DNA of 6,120 bases from Verrucomicrobiota bacterium (GCA_027620105.1 JAQCIA010000136.1:1-6120); one strand, 5' to 3'; counted from the stretch's first letter, positions 1 through 5,969 are shown. Notes: generated by a model not told the origin, from the letters alone. A program made the numbers and translations.

Positions 1-1
1 G

Positions 2-364
2 GTGGCGGTGGATGCGCAGCATGTGGTGATTGGATTTGATGCGGAGTTTCCCCAGGAAGCGCAGCAGGCCGCGAAGGGCCGCGATTCCCGCGTGGTGCTG
101 GAGAACGTGCTGGGAACGTTTCTGGGACGCAAGGTGGCGGTGAAGTTTGTGACGGTGGCACGGGAGCTGGGTGCGCCGCCAGCGCCGGCGGCACCAACGG
201 GCCAGCCGAGCGCGAAATTGCCCGCAGCGGCGGACGCGGCGCCCGCGCCAGCGCCGATGGGCGAAGGGCGCAAGGGGAAATCGGTGCAGGAATGGACGAA
301 GGATCCGACGGTGAGCAAGACGCTTGAAATGTTCAACGGGTCCATCGTGGATGTGCGGGAATAG
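2..364 (+). CDS. dnaX: DNA polymerase III subunit gamma/tau, C-terminal end (5' truncated)
   Basis: The reading frame is open from the first bases of the window to a TAG stop, so this is the last 120 or so residues of a longer protein. Visible parts: a segment of the type VIGFDAEF...VLENVLGTFLGRKVAVKFV (about residues 8-51), which matches the C-terminal region of DnaX proteins in which a hydrophobic 'igF-pEF' strand is followed by a helix and 'lgr-v-vkF'; a Pro/Ala-rich linker (about residues 58-86); and a tail ending KTLEMFNGSIVDVRE, typical of DnaX C-termini outside the proteobacteria. DnaX forms the ATPase core of the clamp loader that places the beta clamp on DNA and couples polymerase to helicase. 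The ATPase domain lies upstream of the window. The position directly before ybaB and recR is the conserved bacterial order and strengthens the call. The tail alone is poorly conserved, so the identification rests partly on context. Confidence 0.85.
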   Translation: MAVDAQHVVIGFDAEFPQEAQQAAKGRDSRVVLENVLGTFLGRKVAVKFVTVARELGAPPAPAAPTGQPSAKLPAAADAAPAPAPMGEGRKGKSVQEWTKDPTVSKTLEMFNGSIVDVRE

Positions 365-380
365 GATTCGCGTTTTCAAC

Positions 381-388
381 GGAAGGAG
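381..388 (+). promoter_or_regulatory. Strong Shine-Dalgarno site for ybaB
   Basis: GGAAGGAG ends 9 bases before the ATG at 398. It is the best ribosome binding site in the window and fixes the ybaB start. It lies in a 33-base gap after dnaX, which suggests translation of ybaB from the same message. Confidence 0.7.
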
Positions 389-397
389 AGCAGACAC

Positions 398-712
398 ATG
401 AAGATGTTTGAGATGATGAAGCAGATGCAGCAGGTGCGAAAGATTCAGAAGCAGCTGGCGGCCAAGAAGGTCGAAATCACCAGCACGGACAAGATGATTA
501 CGGTGGTGGCGTGCGGCGATATGTCCATCGCCAGCATCAAGATCAATCCCGAGGCGGTCGCGTCCATGAAGCTAGAGAAGCTGGAGCGTTTGCTGGCGTC
601 AACGGTGAACGGCGCGCTGGATTCGTCCAAGAAGGCGGCGGCGGCAGACATGCAGAAGATCACCGGCGGGATGGGCGGCCTGGCCGAAATGCTGGGCGGC
701 GGCGGGAAGTGA
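398..712 (+). CDS. ybaB: YbaB/EbfC family nucleoid-associated DNA-binding protein
   Basis: This 104-residue protein matches the usual length and layout of the YbaB/EbfC family. An N-terminal helix rich in Met, Gln and Lys (residues 1-23, with QMQQVRKIQKQLA) leads into the beta-strand core (VEITSTDKMITVVACGDMSIASIKINPEAV, about 25-54) and a second helix (KLEKLERLLASTVNGALDSSKKAAAADMQKITGGMGGL). The C-terminus is a Gly-rich tail ending LGGGGK, as is common in the family. Homologues form dimers with two helical arms that grip DNA, act as nucleoid-associated proteins and have been linked to gene regulation and to recovery with RecR. The core usually reads 'v-v-anG', whereas here it is VVACGD, a mild variant. 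It sits between dnaX and recR, the classic context, 33 bases after dnaX and 57 bases before recR. Confidence 0.95.
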   Translation: MKMFEMMKQMQQVRKIQKQLAAKKVEITSTDKMITVVACGDMSIASIKINPEAVASMKLEKLERLLASTVNGALDSSKKAAAADMQKITGGMGGLAEMLGGGGK

Positions 713-769
713 TGCGGCCACTGCGCGCCGTACGCGCAGCAGGGCAGTAGCACGGAAGGGGCGGACGCC

Positions 770-1372
770 ATGCGCGGTTTGGCACCACTCGAAGCGCTGG
801 CGGCCAGTCTGGCAAAGTTGCCGGGCGTGGGACGACGCTCGGCTGAGCGCATGGCGATGGCGCTGGTCCGCGATCCGGAAGGACTGAGCGCGGAACTGCT
901 GCGGGCCTTGACGGAAGCCCGCGCCACGGTGTGCGGGTGCGCGCGCTGCGGTTCGGTCACCACACGCGAGCGCAACCCCTGCGTGTTGTGTGCGTCTCCC
1001 CAGCGCGACGGCACGCTGGTCTGCGTGGTGGAGGATCCGGCAGACATCCTGGTCATTGAAAAATCCGGCGCTTTTCATGGACGCTACCACGCGCTCATGG
1101 GGCGGCTTTCGCCGGCCAAGGGTGTGGGGCCGGAAAAGTTGCGGGTTCAGGCGTTGATCGAGCGCATCAAGCAGGAAGGCTTTCGCGAAGTGATCCTGGC
1201 GTTGAGTACGGATGTGGAAGGCGACGCCACATCGAGCTACCTGGCGGAGTTGCTCAAGGCGCAGCAGATCCCGGTCAATCGGCTGGCATTCGGACTCCCG
1301 GCGGGCAGCGGGATTGCGTATGCGGACAGTGTTACCTTGTCACGCGCGATTCAGGGCCGGCATCCGGCGTGA
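770..1372 (+). CDS. recR: Recombination mediator protein RecR
   Basis: This 200-residue protein is full length for RecR, which with RecO (and RecF) loads RecA onto SSB-coated gapped DNA. Domains in order: a helix-hairpin-helix DNA-binding motif (LPGVGRRSAERMA, residues 17-29); a Cys4 zinc finger with C57-x2-C60 and C71-x2-C74 (an extra Cys at 55); a Toprim domain from about 81 to 175 with the acidic VVEDPADI (86-93) and STDVEGDATSSYLAELL (146-162); and the C-terminal 'glPaGsgi-YaDsvTLsrAi-GR' segment (175-198), the family hallmark. The ATG at 770 is preceded by GGAAGG at 754-759 with 10 bases spacing, and the N-terminus (PLEALAASLAKLPGVG) begins where RecR proteins normally do. The usual 'T-N-P-T-V/D-E-G-E-A-T' loop reads S-T-D-V-E-G-D-A-T here, within known variation. 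It is probably co-transcribed with dnaX and ybaB. Confidence 0.97.
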   Translation: MRGLAPLEALAASLAKLPGVGRRSAERMAMALVRDPEGLSAELLRALTEARATVCGCARCGSVTTRERNPCVLCASPQRDGTLVCVVEDPADILVIEKSGAFHGRYHALMGRLSPAKGVGPEKLRVQALIERIKQEGFREVILALSTDVEGDATSSYLAELLKAQQIPVNRLAFGLPAGSGIAYADSVTLSRAIQGRHPA

Positions 1373-1462
1373 TTGGTTTGGTTGGCAGCGACGGATCGCA
1401 GTCCGCGACCGGGGGCCACGGACCACCTTTGGGGCGGCCTGACTGACGTCGTGTCGCGGAGA

Positions 1463-1500
1463 GCCGATGGTATGTCGGCGGGCCGACATGCAGCCGGCCC
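1463..1500 (+). repeat. Overlapping, mutually exclusive hairpins between recR and yggS
   Basis: ATGTCGGC at 1472-1479 is perfectly complementary to GCCGACAT at 1482-1489, giving up to 8 base pairs with a very tight loop (more realistically 7 pairs with a 4-base loop). GGGCCG at 1480-1485 can instead pair with CGGCCC at 1495-1500 across a 9-base loop, and GCCGA at 1463-1467 can pair with TCGGC at 1475-1479. These pairings share strands, so they compete. No T-run follows, so this is not a standard intrinsic terminator. It could be a weak attenuating structure, an extragenic palindromic repeat or a protein site. A further possible 5-bp stem (GTCCG 1401-1405 with CGGAC 1419-1423) lies upstream in the same gap. 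Confidence 0.5.
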
Positions 1501-1543
1501 TATATGGCAGAAGGATTGTCGGGCATGAAACGGTGAAATGCGC

Positions 1544-2260
1544 ATGACGGAGAGCATTCAGGAACGGGTGGCGCAGGTGCAGGCGGCGATGGCGGAGGCC
1601 TGCGCGCGGGCCGGACGGGATGTGCAGGATGTTGGTTTGGTGGCGGTTTCGAAGACCTTTCCGCCTGAGTATGTGGCCGAGGCCGTGGCGGCGGGGCTGA
1701 CGGTTTTTGGGGAAAGCAAGGTGCAGGAGGCGGCGCAGAAAATCCCGTTGTGCCCGGCACGGATTGCGTGGCACATGGTCGGGCACTTGCAGACCAATAA
1801 GGTGCGCCACGCGGTGCATTTGTTCCGCATGATTCATTCCGTGGATTCCTGGAAATTGCTTGAGGCCATTGACCGCGCTTGTGACGAGAGTGGGGCGCGC
1901 GTGCAGGTCTGTATTGAAGTCAATGTCTCCGGTGAACGCAGCAAGTTCGGACTGCCGCCCGCGGATGTGCCGGCGGTGCTCGAAAAAAGCACGGGACTGA
2001 TGCGGGTGAGTGTGGCTGGGCTGATGACGGTGCCGCCCTTTGACCCCGACCCGGAAAAAACGCGCCCGTTCTTCGCGACGTTGCGGGAACTGCGGGAGGG
2101 CTGGCGGGTGCAGACCGGCCTGGCGCTCGATGGGCTCTCCATGGGCATGTCGCACGATTTTCGCGTGGCGATCGAGGAAGGGGCCACGTGGGTGCGCGTG
2201 GGATCATCGCTCTTCGGCGAACGGCCAAAGCGCCAGCCGCCGGTTGGGTTGGATGATTAG
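1544..2260 (+). CDS. yggS: YggS family pyridoxal 5'-phosphate homeostasis protein
   Basis: This is a PLP-binding protein of the YggS/YBL036C (PLPBP) family, a single alanine-racemase-like TIM barrel with no known catalytic activity that keeps free PLP and amino/keto-acid pools balanced in the cytoplasm. Family motifs in order, numbering from this start: VAVSKT with the PLP lysine at residue 37; FGESKVQEA (about 55-63); WHMVGHLQTNKVR; HSVDS; VCIEVNVSGERSKFGL; GLMTVPPF; and LSMGMSHDFRVAIEEGATWVRVGSSLFGER near the C-terminus, including the Ser-Met-Gly-Met-Ser phosphate-binding loop and RvGs-lFG. The family's usual 'FGEN' is FGES here. Start choice: ATG 1544 has GGTGA 7 bases upstream and gives the normal distance to the lysine; ATG 1538, in frame two codons earlier, is an alternative. 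The gap to recR is about 170 bases, so it may or may not share that message. It is not next to proC or yggT as it is in some other genomes. Confidence 0.95.
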   Translation: MTESIQERVAQVQAAMAEACARAGRDVQDVGLVAVSKTFPPEYVAEAVAAGLTVFGESKVQEAAQKIPLCPARIAWHMVGHLQTNKVRHAVHLFRMIHSVDSWKLLEAIDRACDESGARVQVCIEVNVSGERSKFGLPPADVPAVLEKSTGLMRVSVAGLMTVPPFDPDPEKTRPFFATLRELREGWRVQTGLALDGLSMGMSHDFRVAIEEGATWVRVGSSLFGERPKRQPPVGLDD

Positions 2261-2326
2261 TGGCCTTGGCAACGTTCACCGCTGCGGCGCTCAGCCTGGC
2301 AACCCGTAACCCGCCGTGCAATCCAA

Positions 2327-2368
2327 TTGACGGAGAGGCTTCAAAATTGTAAGTAACTCCGGTACAAA
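2327..2368 (+). promoter_or_regulatory. Weak candidate promoter ahead of the envelope/LPS block
   Basis: The 124-base gap between yggS and the next gene turns AT-rich from about 2340 to 2373, unlike the GC-rich surroundings. Two sigma-70-like readings exist and neither is good. TTCAAA (2340-2345) and TACAAA (2363-2368), each 4 of 6 to consensus, are separated by 17 bases. TTGACG (2327-2332) is a better -35 box but has only a poor -10 (TAAGTA, 2350-2355) at 17 bases. The first would start transcription very close to the GAGG at 2376-2379. A promoter here is sensible because gene function changes at this point, but the motif evidence is weak. Confidence 0.3.
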
Positions 2369-2384
2369 GTTTTGCGAGGCTCAT

Positions 2385-3146
2385 ATGGGCGACGGCGGCA
2401 ACAAGCAGGGGCGAAGTTCAGGCGGGGGGTGGCGGGGTAGTGTGATGACGCTGCTGGTCATCGCCGCGATTCTGTGGGGCTTCCTGTTCTTTGCCTGCCG
2501 CACGAAGAGCGGGATCGACTTTGTGCAGGGGCGGGCGTCGGCACGTTTGGGCCTGGATGTGACGGTGGAGCGGGTGACCTTGCTGCCGCCCCTGACGCTG
2601 CGGCTGAGTCGGGTGCAGTCGACGGATTTTGAGGCGAATGTTACCGGGTTTCATGCGGATGAAATCAATGTGCGCTTTGGCCTCAAACCACGGGTCACGC
2701 TGGACCTGCTGCGACCGGAACTGCACTTGCTGTATGATGGCTCCGTCTGGTGTCCGACGAATCTTGCGGCTCTGGGTGACTTGCCGTTTCGCGATTTGGG
2801 TGGCCTGTCGGATGTGTGCGCGCCGTGGCGGGGGCGTATGTCGATCACGCTGGACGGCGGTAACTTGTATTGGCACGGGTATCGGGACAGCCTGATCGCC
2901 AGTGCGCGCGGCGTGGCATTCAGTGTGCGCCCCGTCAAGTTGCCGGGACATGGGGACGCCTTCTTTCATCGTTTACGCGCGGCGTCGGTGGTGGAGCCGG
3001 CCGGGCGGCAGACGGACAATATTGTGGTTGATTGGCTTTCCGTGGGCGAGAAGCGTTACATTGAACTGCAGCGGGCAACGACGCTGCCCGCGGGGAAGGA
3101 CGCCGGATTTTGGGGAATGAGCGATGACGGAATCGATGGAGGTTGA
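2385..3146 (+). CDS. Membrane-anchored AsmA-like protein, function unknown
   Basis: I do not recognise a named gene. The 253-residue product has a short Gly/Ser/Lys/Arg-rich cytoplasmic N-terminus (1-19), one strong transmembrane segment (about 20-38, VMTLLVIAAILWGFLFFAC) and a periplasmic remainder. Residues about 42-118 read like the N-terminal repeat of AsmA/DUF748-type proteins: 'rLGLdVtVerVtLlPPLtLrLsrVqs', then 'aDeInVrFgLkPrvtLdLLrPeLhLL', alternating beta strands with a 'LRPE' turn. The rest (about 150-235) is beta-rich (MSITLDGGNLYW, ARGVAFSVRPVKL, NIVVDWLSV, RYIELQRATTLPAG). AsmA/TamB-type proteins are anchored in the inner membrane and bridge lipids toward the outer membrane, but they are usually far longer, so this is a minimal version. 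ATG 2385 has GAGG (2376-2379) 5 bases upstream. The last 23 bases overlap the heptose kinase gene. A role in LPS or phospholipid movement is an inference from context. Confidence 0.7.
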   Translation: MGDGGNKQGRSSGGGWRGSVMTLLVIAAILWGFLFFACRTKSGIDFVQGRASARLGLDVTVERVTLLPPLTLRLSRVQSTDFEANVTGFHADEINVRFGLKPRVTLDLLRPELHLLYDGSVWCPTNLAALGDLPFRDLGGLSDVCAPWRGRMSITLDGGNLYWHGYRDSLIASARGVAFSVRPVKLPGHGDAFFHRLRAASVVEPAGRQTDNIVVDWLSVGEKRYIELQRATTLPAGKDAGFWGMSDDGIDGG

Positions 3147-4146
3147 AGCGCTGCTGGCGAAGTTTTCGCGTCAGCGCATTCTGGTGGTTGGCGACCTGAT
3201 GCTGGATCGCTATGTGAGTGGAACGGTGTCGCGGATTTCGCCGGAGGCCCCGGTGCCGGTTGTGCTGGTTGACCGGGAGGAGGCACGCCCGGGCGGTGCA
3301 GCCAACGTGGCCAGTAACATCTGCGCCCTCGGCGGGCAGGCCACGATGGCTGGCATTGTCGGCGAGGATGAGGCGGCGCGCGAGCTGACAGGCATCCTCG
3401 CGGAACGGGGGATCGCGCCCGAGGGCGTGGTGCGTGATAAGCGGGTGCGCACGACGGTGAAGATGCGCATTCTCGCGGAGCGGCAGCAGGTGGTGCGGGT
3501 GGATTACGAGAATGCCCTGGCCATCGACGATGCCCTGGTGGAATCGCTCTGCGCGCGCCTGACCGAGGTGGTGCCGCAGATGGACGCCGTGATCGTTGAG
3601 GACTACGGCAAGGGGGTGGCCTGCAAGCCGGTGGTGCAAGCGATTCTCAAGGCGGCCAAGGGCAAGCAAGTGCTTGTGGGTTTTGACCCGAAGGACAATC
3701 GTGATCTGGGCTTCACGACGCTGACGCTGGCAACGCCAAATTACATGGAGGCGTGTCTGGCGGCGGGGTTACCCTTTCGGCCGATCGGTGACGAACCGCT
3801 CAAGAATCCGGTGCTGAAAAAAGCCGGTGAGATTCTGATGCAGCAGTGGAACTGTGCGTTGCTCATCATCACGCTCGGATCGCACGGGATGTATCTGGTG
3901 TCGCGCGCCGAAGCACCGATTCACATTCCGACCGTGGCGCGCGAAGTGTTTGATGTGTCCGGCGCAGGGGACACCGTGATTGCCACGGCGATGCTGGCGC
4001 TGGCGTCCGGGGCGGACCACCGTCTGGCGGCGATGGCCGCGAACACGGCGGCGGGCGTGGTGGTGGCCAAGGTGGGGACGGCGACCTGCTCGGCCGAGGA
4101 ATTGCTGGCGAACTGGCATGCGGTGGCGGCGCGGCGCGGGGCGTAA
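3124..4146 (+). CDS. hldA: D-glycero-beta-D-manno-heptose-7-phosphate kinase (kinase domain only)
   Basis: This PfkB/ribokinase-family kinase phosphorylates D-glycero-beta-D-manno-heptose 7-phosphate at C1 to the 1,7-bisphosphate, an ATP-dependent step of ADP-heptose synthesis for the LPS inner core. Motifs: ILVVGDLMLDRYVSGTVSRISPEAPVPVV (19-47), very close to the HldE kinase domain; the PfkB signature region RPGGAANVASNICALG (55-70); QQVVRVDYE (121-129); FDPK (187-190); TPNYMEA (204-210); and the anion-hole/catalytic DVSGAGDT (277-284, base Asp283). The C-terminus is AANTAAGVVVAKVGTAT plus a short helix. At 340 residues it stops where E. coli HldE continues into a nucleotidyltransferase domain, so the second activity must be encoded elsewhere (an hldC/rfaE2-type gene). 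ATG 3124 has GGGGA (3112-3116) 7 bases upstream; ATG 3136 is a weaker alternative. Its start lies inside the AsmA-like gene (23-base overlap), pointing to translational coupling. It is also named rfaE1. Confidence 0.93.
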   Translation: MTESMEVEALLAKFSRQRILVVGDLMLDRYVSGTVSRISPEAPVPVVLVDREEARPGGAANVASNICALGGQATMAGIVGEDEAARELTGILAERGIAPEGVVRDKRVRTTVKMRILAERQQVVRVDYENALAIDDALVESLCARLTEVVPQMDAVIVEDYGKGVACKPVVQAILKAAKGKQVLVGFDPKDNRDLGFTTLTLATPNYMEACLAAGLPFRPIGDEPLKNPVLKKAGEILMQQWNCALLIITLGSHGMYLVSRAEAPIHIPTVAREVFDVSGAGDTVIATAMLALASGADHRLAAMAANTAAGVVVAKVGTATCSAEELLANWHAVAARRGA

Positions 4147-4164
4147 CGGATTCGGCCGGCGTGC

Positions 4165-4192
4165 ACGCGGAGACGCAGAGTGCGCAGAGCGG
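4165..4192 (+). repeat. Short CGCAGAG tandem-like intergenic element
   Basis: Three copies of the 7-mer CGC(A/G)GAG occur at 4166-4172, 4174-4180 and 4183-4189, with 8- and 9-base spacing, in the 92-base gap between hldA and kdsB. From memory, very similar 'acgcagagacgcagag' runs occur in intergenic DNA of many unrelated genomes (notably environmental high-GC bacteria), and their reverse strand yields spurious peptides containing LCALCVSA-like strings, as it does here. I see no insertion-sequence ends around it. Its function is unknown. Confidence 0.5.
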
Positions 4193-4238
4193 GAAGGACA
4201 CGGATGCCGCGGCTCGGGATGAGGATTGAAGAGGTTGC

Positions 4239-5018
4239 ATGGACGTGACGCCTGCCCAATCGACGAAACGCCTGCGTGCGGTCGGTGTGATTCCGGCGCG
4301 CTATGGATCCACGCGCCTGCCGGGCAAGAGCTTGATTTCGATTTGCGGGAAGCCGCTGGTTGTCCGGGTCGTCGAGCGCGCGCGCCTGTGCGCAGCGCTG
4401 GACCGGGTGATCGTGGCGACGGACGACGCGCGGATTGTTGAGGCCGTGGAGGCGGCGGGCGGCGAAGCGGTGATGACGCGCGCGGATCATCCTTCGGGCA
4501 CGGACCGCGTCGCCGAAGTGATTGCGCCGCTGGAGGCGGATATCGTGGTCAATGTGCAGGGCGACGAGCCGCTGATTGATCCAAACCTGATCGGAAAACT
4601 GGTGGAAGCCCTGGCGGGTGATGCGGGCTGGGACATGGCCACGGCGGCGACACCGATTGTTGACGACGCGATGCGGGCGAGTCCGGCGGTGGTCAAGGTG
4701 GTCTGGGATGCGACGGGGCGGGCGCTGTATTTTTCGCGGTCGTTAATTCCGTACATTCGCGATCCCGGGAAGGTGGATGCGGCGGGGTTGCATTGGCGGC
4801 ATTTGGGCATTTATGCCTATCGGCGCGCATTTCTGGCCAAGCTGGTGCGCACGCCGCCCTGCGCCACGGAACTGGCCGAATCGCTCGAGCAATTGCGCGC
4901 GCTGCACATTGGTGGGCGCATGCTGGTGCTGCAGACGCAGGAGCGGGGGATCGGCGTTGACACCCCCGCGGACGTGGCATACGTTGAGCGCATTATTCGC
5001 GAGCAAGGTTTAGGCTAA
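4239..5018 (+). CDS. kdsB: 3-deoxy-manno-octulosonate cytidylyltransferase (CMP-Kdo synthetase)
   Basis: It activates Kdo with CTP to CMP-Kdo and pyrophosphate in the cytoplasm, the donor used by the Kdo transferase on lipid A. The protein is 259 residues, slightly longer than the roughly 250 usual because of a 12-residue N-terminal lead. Motifs: VIPARYGSTRLPGK (17-30), the nucleotide-binding signature; GKPLVVRVVERA (37-48); VIVATDD (57-63); AGGEAVMTRADHPSGTDRVAEV (73-94), diagnostic of KdsB; VVNVQGDEPLI (103-113) with Asp109 as the expected metal-binding residue; VVKVVWDATGRALYFSRSLIPYIRD (151-175); RHLGIYAYRRAFL (187-199); ESLEQLRAL (214-222); and GIGVDTPADV (237-246), whose Asp241 is the second expected Mg ligand. 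All key residues are present. ATG 4239 is preceded by GAAGAGG (4228-4234) with a short 4-base spacing. It follows hldA after 92 bases and precedes kdsA. Confidence 0.96.
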   Translation: MDVTPAQSTKRLRAVGVIPARYGSTRLPGKSLISICGKPLVVRVVERARLCAALDRVIVATDDARIVEAVEAAGGEAVMTRADHPSGTDRVAEVIAPLEADIVVNVQGDEPLIDPNLIGKLVEALAGDAGWDMATAATPIVDDAMRASPAVVKVVWDATGRALYFSRSLIPYIRDPGKVDAAGLHWRHLGIYAYRRAFLAKLVRTPPCATELAESLEQLRALHIGGRMLVLQTQERGIGVDTPADVAYVERIIREQGLG

Positions 5019-5117
5019 GCTGGAATCCGCTGAGTTTCTCCTGACGGTTCGCGCGTTGGTCGCGGTGGCCCGCGACTCTCCCGGGCCGTGATCGGGTCGG
5101 ATAATTTTTTTACGCAC

Positions 5118-5969
5118 ATGTCGTCACAGCGCAAGCCGAAGCATGCCGGGGAGGGACGCGTGGTCCGCGTGGGGACCGTCCCTTTCGGTGGGAAGCATCC
5201 GCTGGCGCTGATTGCGGGGCCCTGCGTGATCGAAAGCCGGAAGTCCTGCCTGGATCTGGCGCGCCGGCTTGCGCGTCTGGCGCAAGCGGAAGGCATCCCC
5301 CTGATTTTCAAGGCCTCCTACGACAAGGCGAACCGGTCGGCGCACACATCATTTCGCGGGCCGGGCCTGGCGGTGGGGCTGGACGTGTTGCGTGCGGTCA
5401 AGGATGCCACGGGGCTGCCGGTGCTGACGGACGTGCATACCTGTGCGGAGGCGCAGGCGGCGGCGGGGGTGGTGGATGTGATCCAGATCCCGGCGTTTCT
5501 TTGCCGTCAGACGGACTTGCTGCTCGCCGCGGGCGATACCGGGATTCCGGTGAATGTGAAAAAGGGGCAGTTCCTGGCACCCTGGGATATGCGCTATGTT
5601 GTGGCCAAGATTACCAGCAGGGGCAACCACAAGATTATTTTAACGGAACGCGGGGTGAGTTTCGGGTATAACAACCTCGTGGCGGATATGCGCGGGCTGC
5701 TGGCGATGCGCGAGCTCGGCTACCCGGTGGTGTTTGACGCAACGCACAGCGTGCAGCGACCGGGCGGCGCGGGTGATCGGACAACCGGTGATGGGCACTG
5801 GGCGCCGGCGCTGGCGCGGGCCGCCGTGGCCACGGGATGCGATGGCGTGTTTCTGGAGACGCACGTGAATCCGAAGCAGGCTTTGTCGGATCGGGAAAAT
5901 GCGATACCATTCGCGCAGGTGCGTGCCTTGTGGCGGACGATGAAGGCAATTGATGCAATTGTGGACTAG
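5118..5969 (+). CDS. kdsA: 3-deoxy-8-phosphooctulonate synthase (Kdo-8-phosphate synthase), metal-dependent type
   Basis: It condenses arabinose 5-phosphate with phosphoenolpyruvate to Kdo 8-phosphate, the committed step of Kdo synthesis. The TIM-barrel motifs are clear, numbering from ATG 5118 (283 residues): LALIAGPCVIES (29-40), FKASYDKANRS (64-74), the TDVH strand, QIPAFLCRQTDLLLAA (123-138), NVKKGQFLAPWD (146-157), LTERGVSFGYNNLVADMRG, VVFDATHSVQRPGG and VFLETHVNP...LSD. The Cys in GPCVIES (Cys36), with His210, Glu247 and Asp258, matches the four metal ligands of the Aquifex enzyme; metal-independent enzymes such as E. coli's have Asn at the Cys position. The start is uncertain: GTG 5088 in frame would add 10 residues, but it lacks a good ribosome site, and ATG 5118 also has none within normal spacing. 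The gap from kdsB is 99 bases. The gene's end overlaps the next gene by 17 bases. Confidence 0.96.
   Translation: MSSQRKPKHAGEGRVVRVGTVPFGGKHPLALIAGPCVIESRKSCLDLARRLARLAQAEGIPLIFKASYDKANRSAHTSFRGPGLAVGLDVLRAVKDATGLPVLTDVHTCAEAQAAAGVVDVIQIPAFLCRQTDLLLAAGDTGIPVNVKKGQFLAPWDMRYVVAKITSRGNHKIILTERGVSFGYNNLVADMRGLLAMRELGYPVVFDATHSVQRPGGAGDRTTGDGHWAPALARAAVATGCDGVFLETHVNPKQALSDRENAIPFAQVRALWRTMKAIDAIVD

Noticed and set aside
445..1056. Open frame on the - strand (203 codons) spanning ybaB and recR
   Set aside because: It runs antisense to two well-supported genes, is low-complexity in Ser/Ala/Arg and has no family motif.
1340..2155. Long open frame on the - strand (271 codons) opposite recR's end and yggS
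   Set aside because: Its translation is rich in His, Arg and Pro with no recognisable motif, and it lies wholly opposite a clear yggS gene. Long antisense frames are expected in GC-rich coding DNA with GC-biased third positions.
2267..2303. Direct repeat TGGCAAC (2267-2273 and 2297-2303) downstream of yggS
   Set aside because: Only seven bases are shared and there is no further symmetry or mobile-element context. Chance is a sufficient explanation.
2484..2501. Lipoprotein cleavage box in the AsmA-like protein (LFFAC, Cys38)
   Set aside because: The -3 and -2 positions are Phe, which do not fit the lipobox consensus, and the segment is long enough to be a simple transmembrane anchor.
3921..4490. 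Open frame on the - strand (189 codons) covering the hldA-kdsB gap
   Set aside because: It bridges two real genes and contains the LRTLRLRVHAG-like string produced by the intergenic CGCAGAG element, a known type of spurious translation.
5067..5111. Intrinsic terminator between kdsB and kdsA
   Set aside because: The 6-bp GC stem (5067-5087) is separated from the T-run (5105-5111) by 17 bases, too far for rho-independent termination, and the stem has a 9-base loop.
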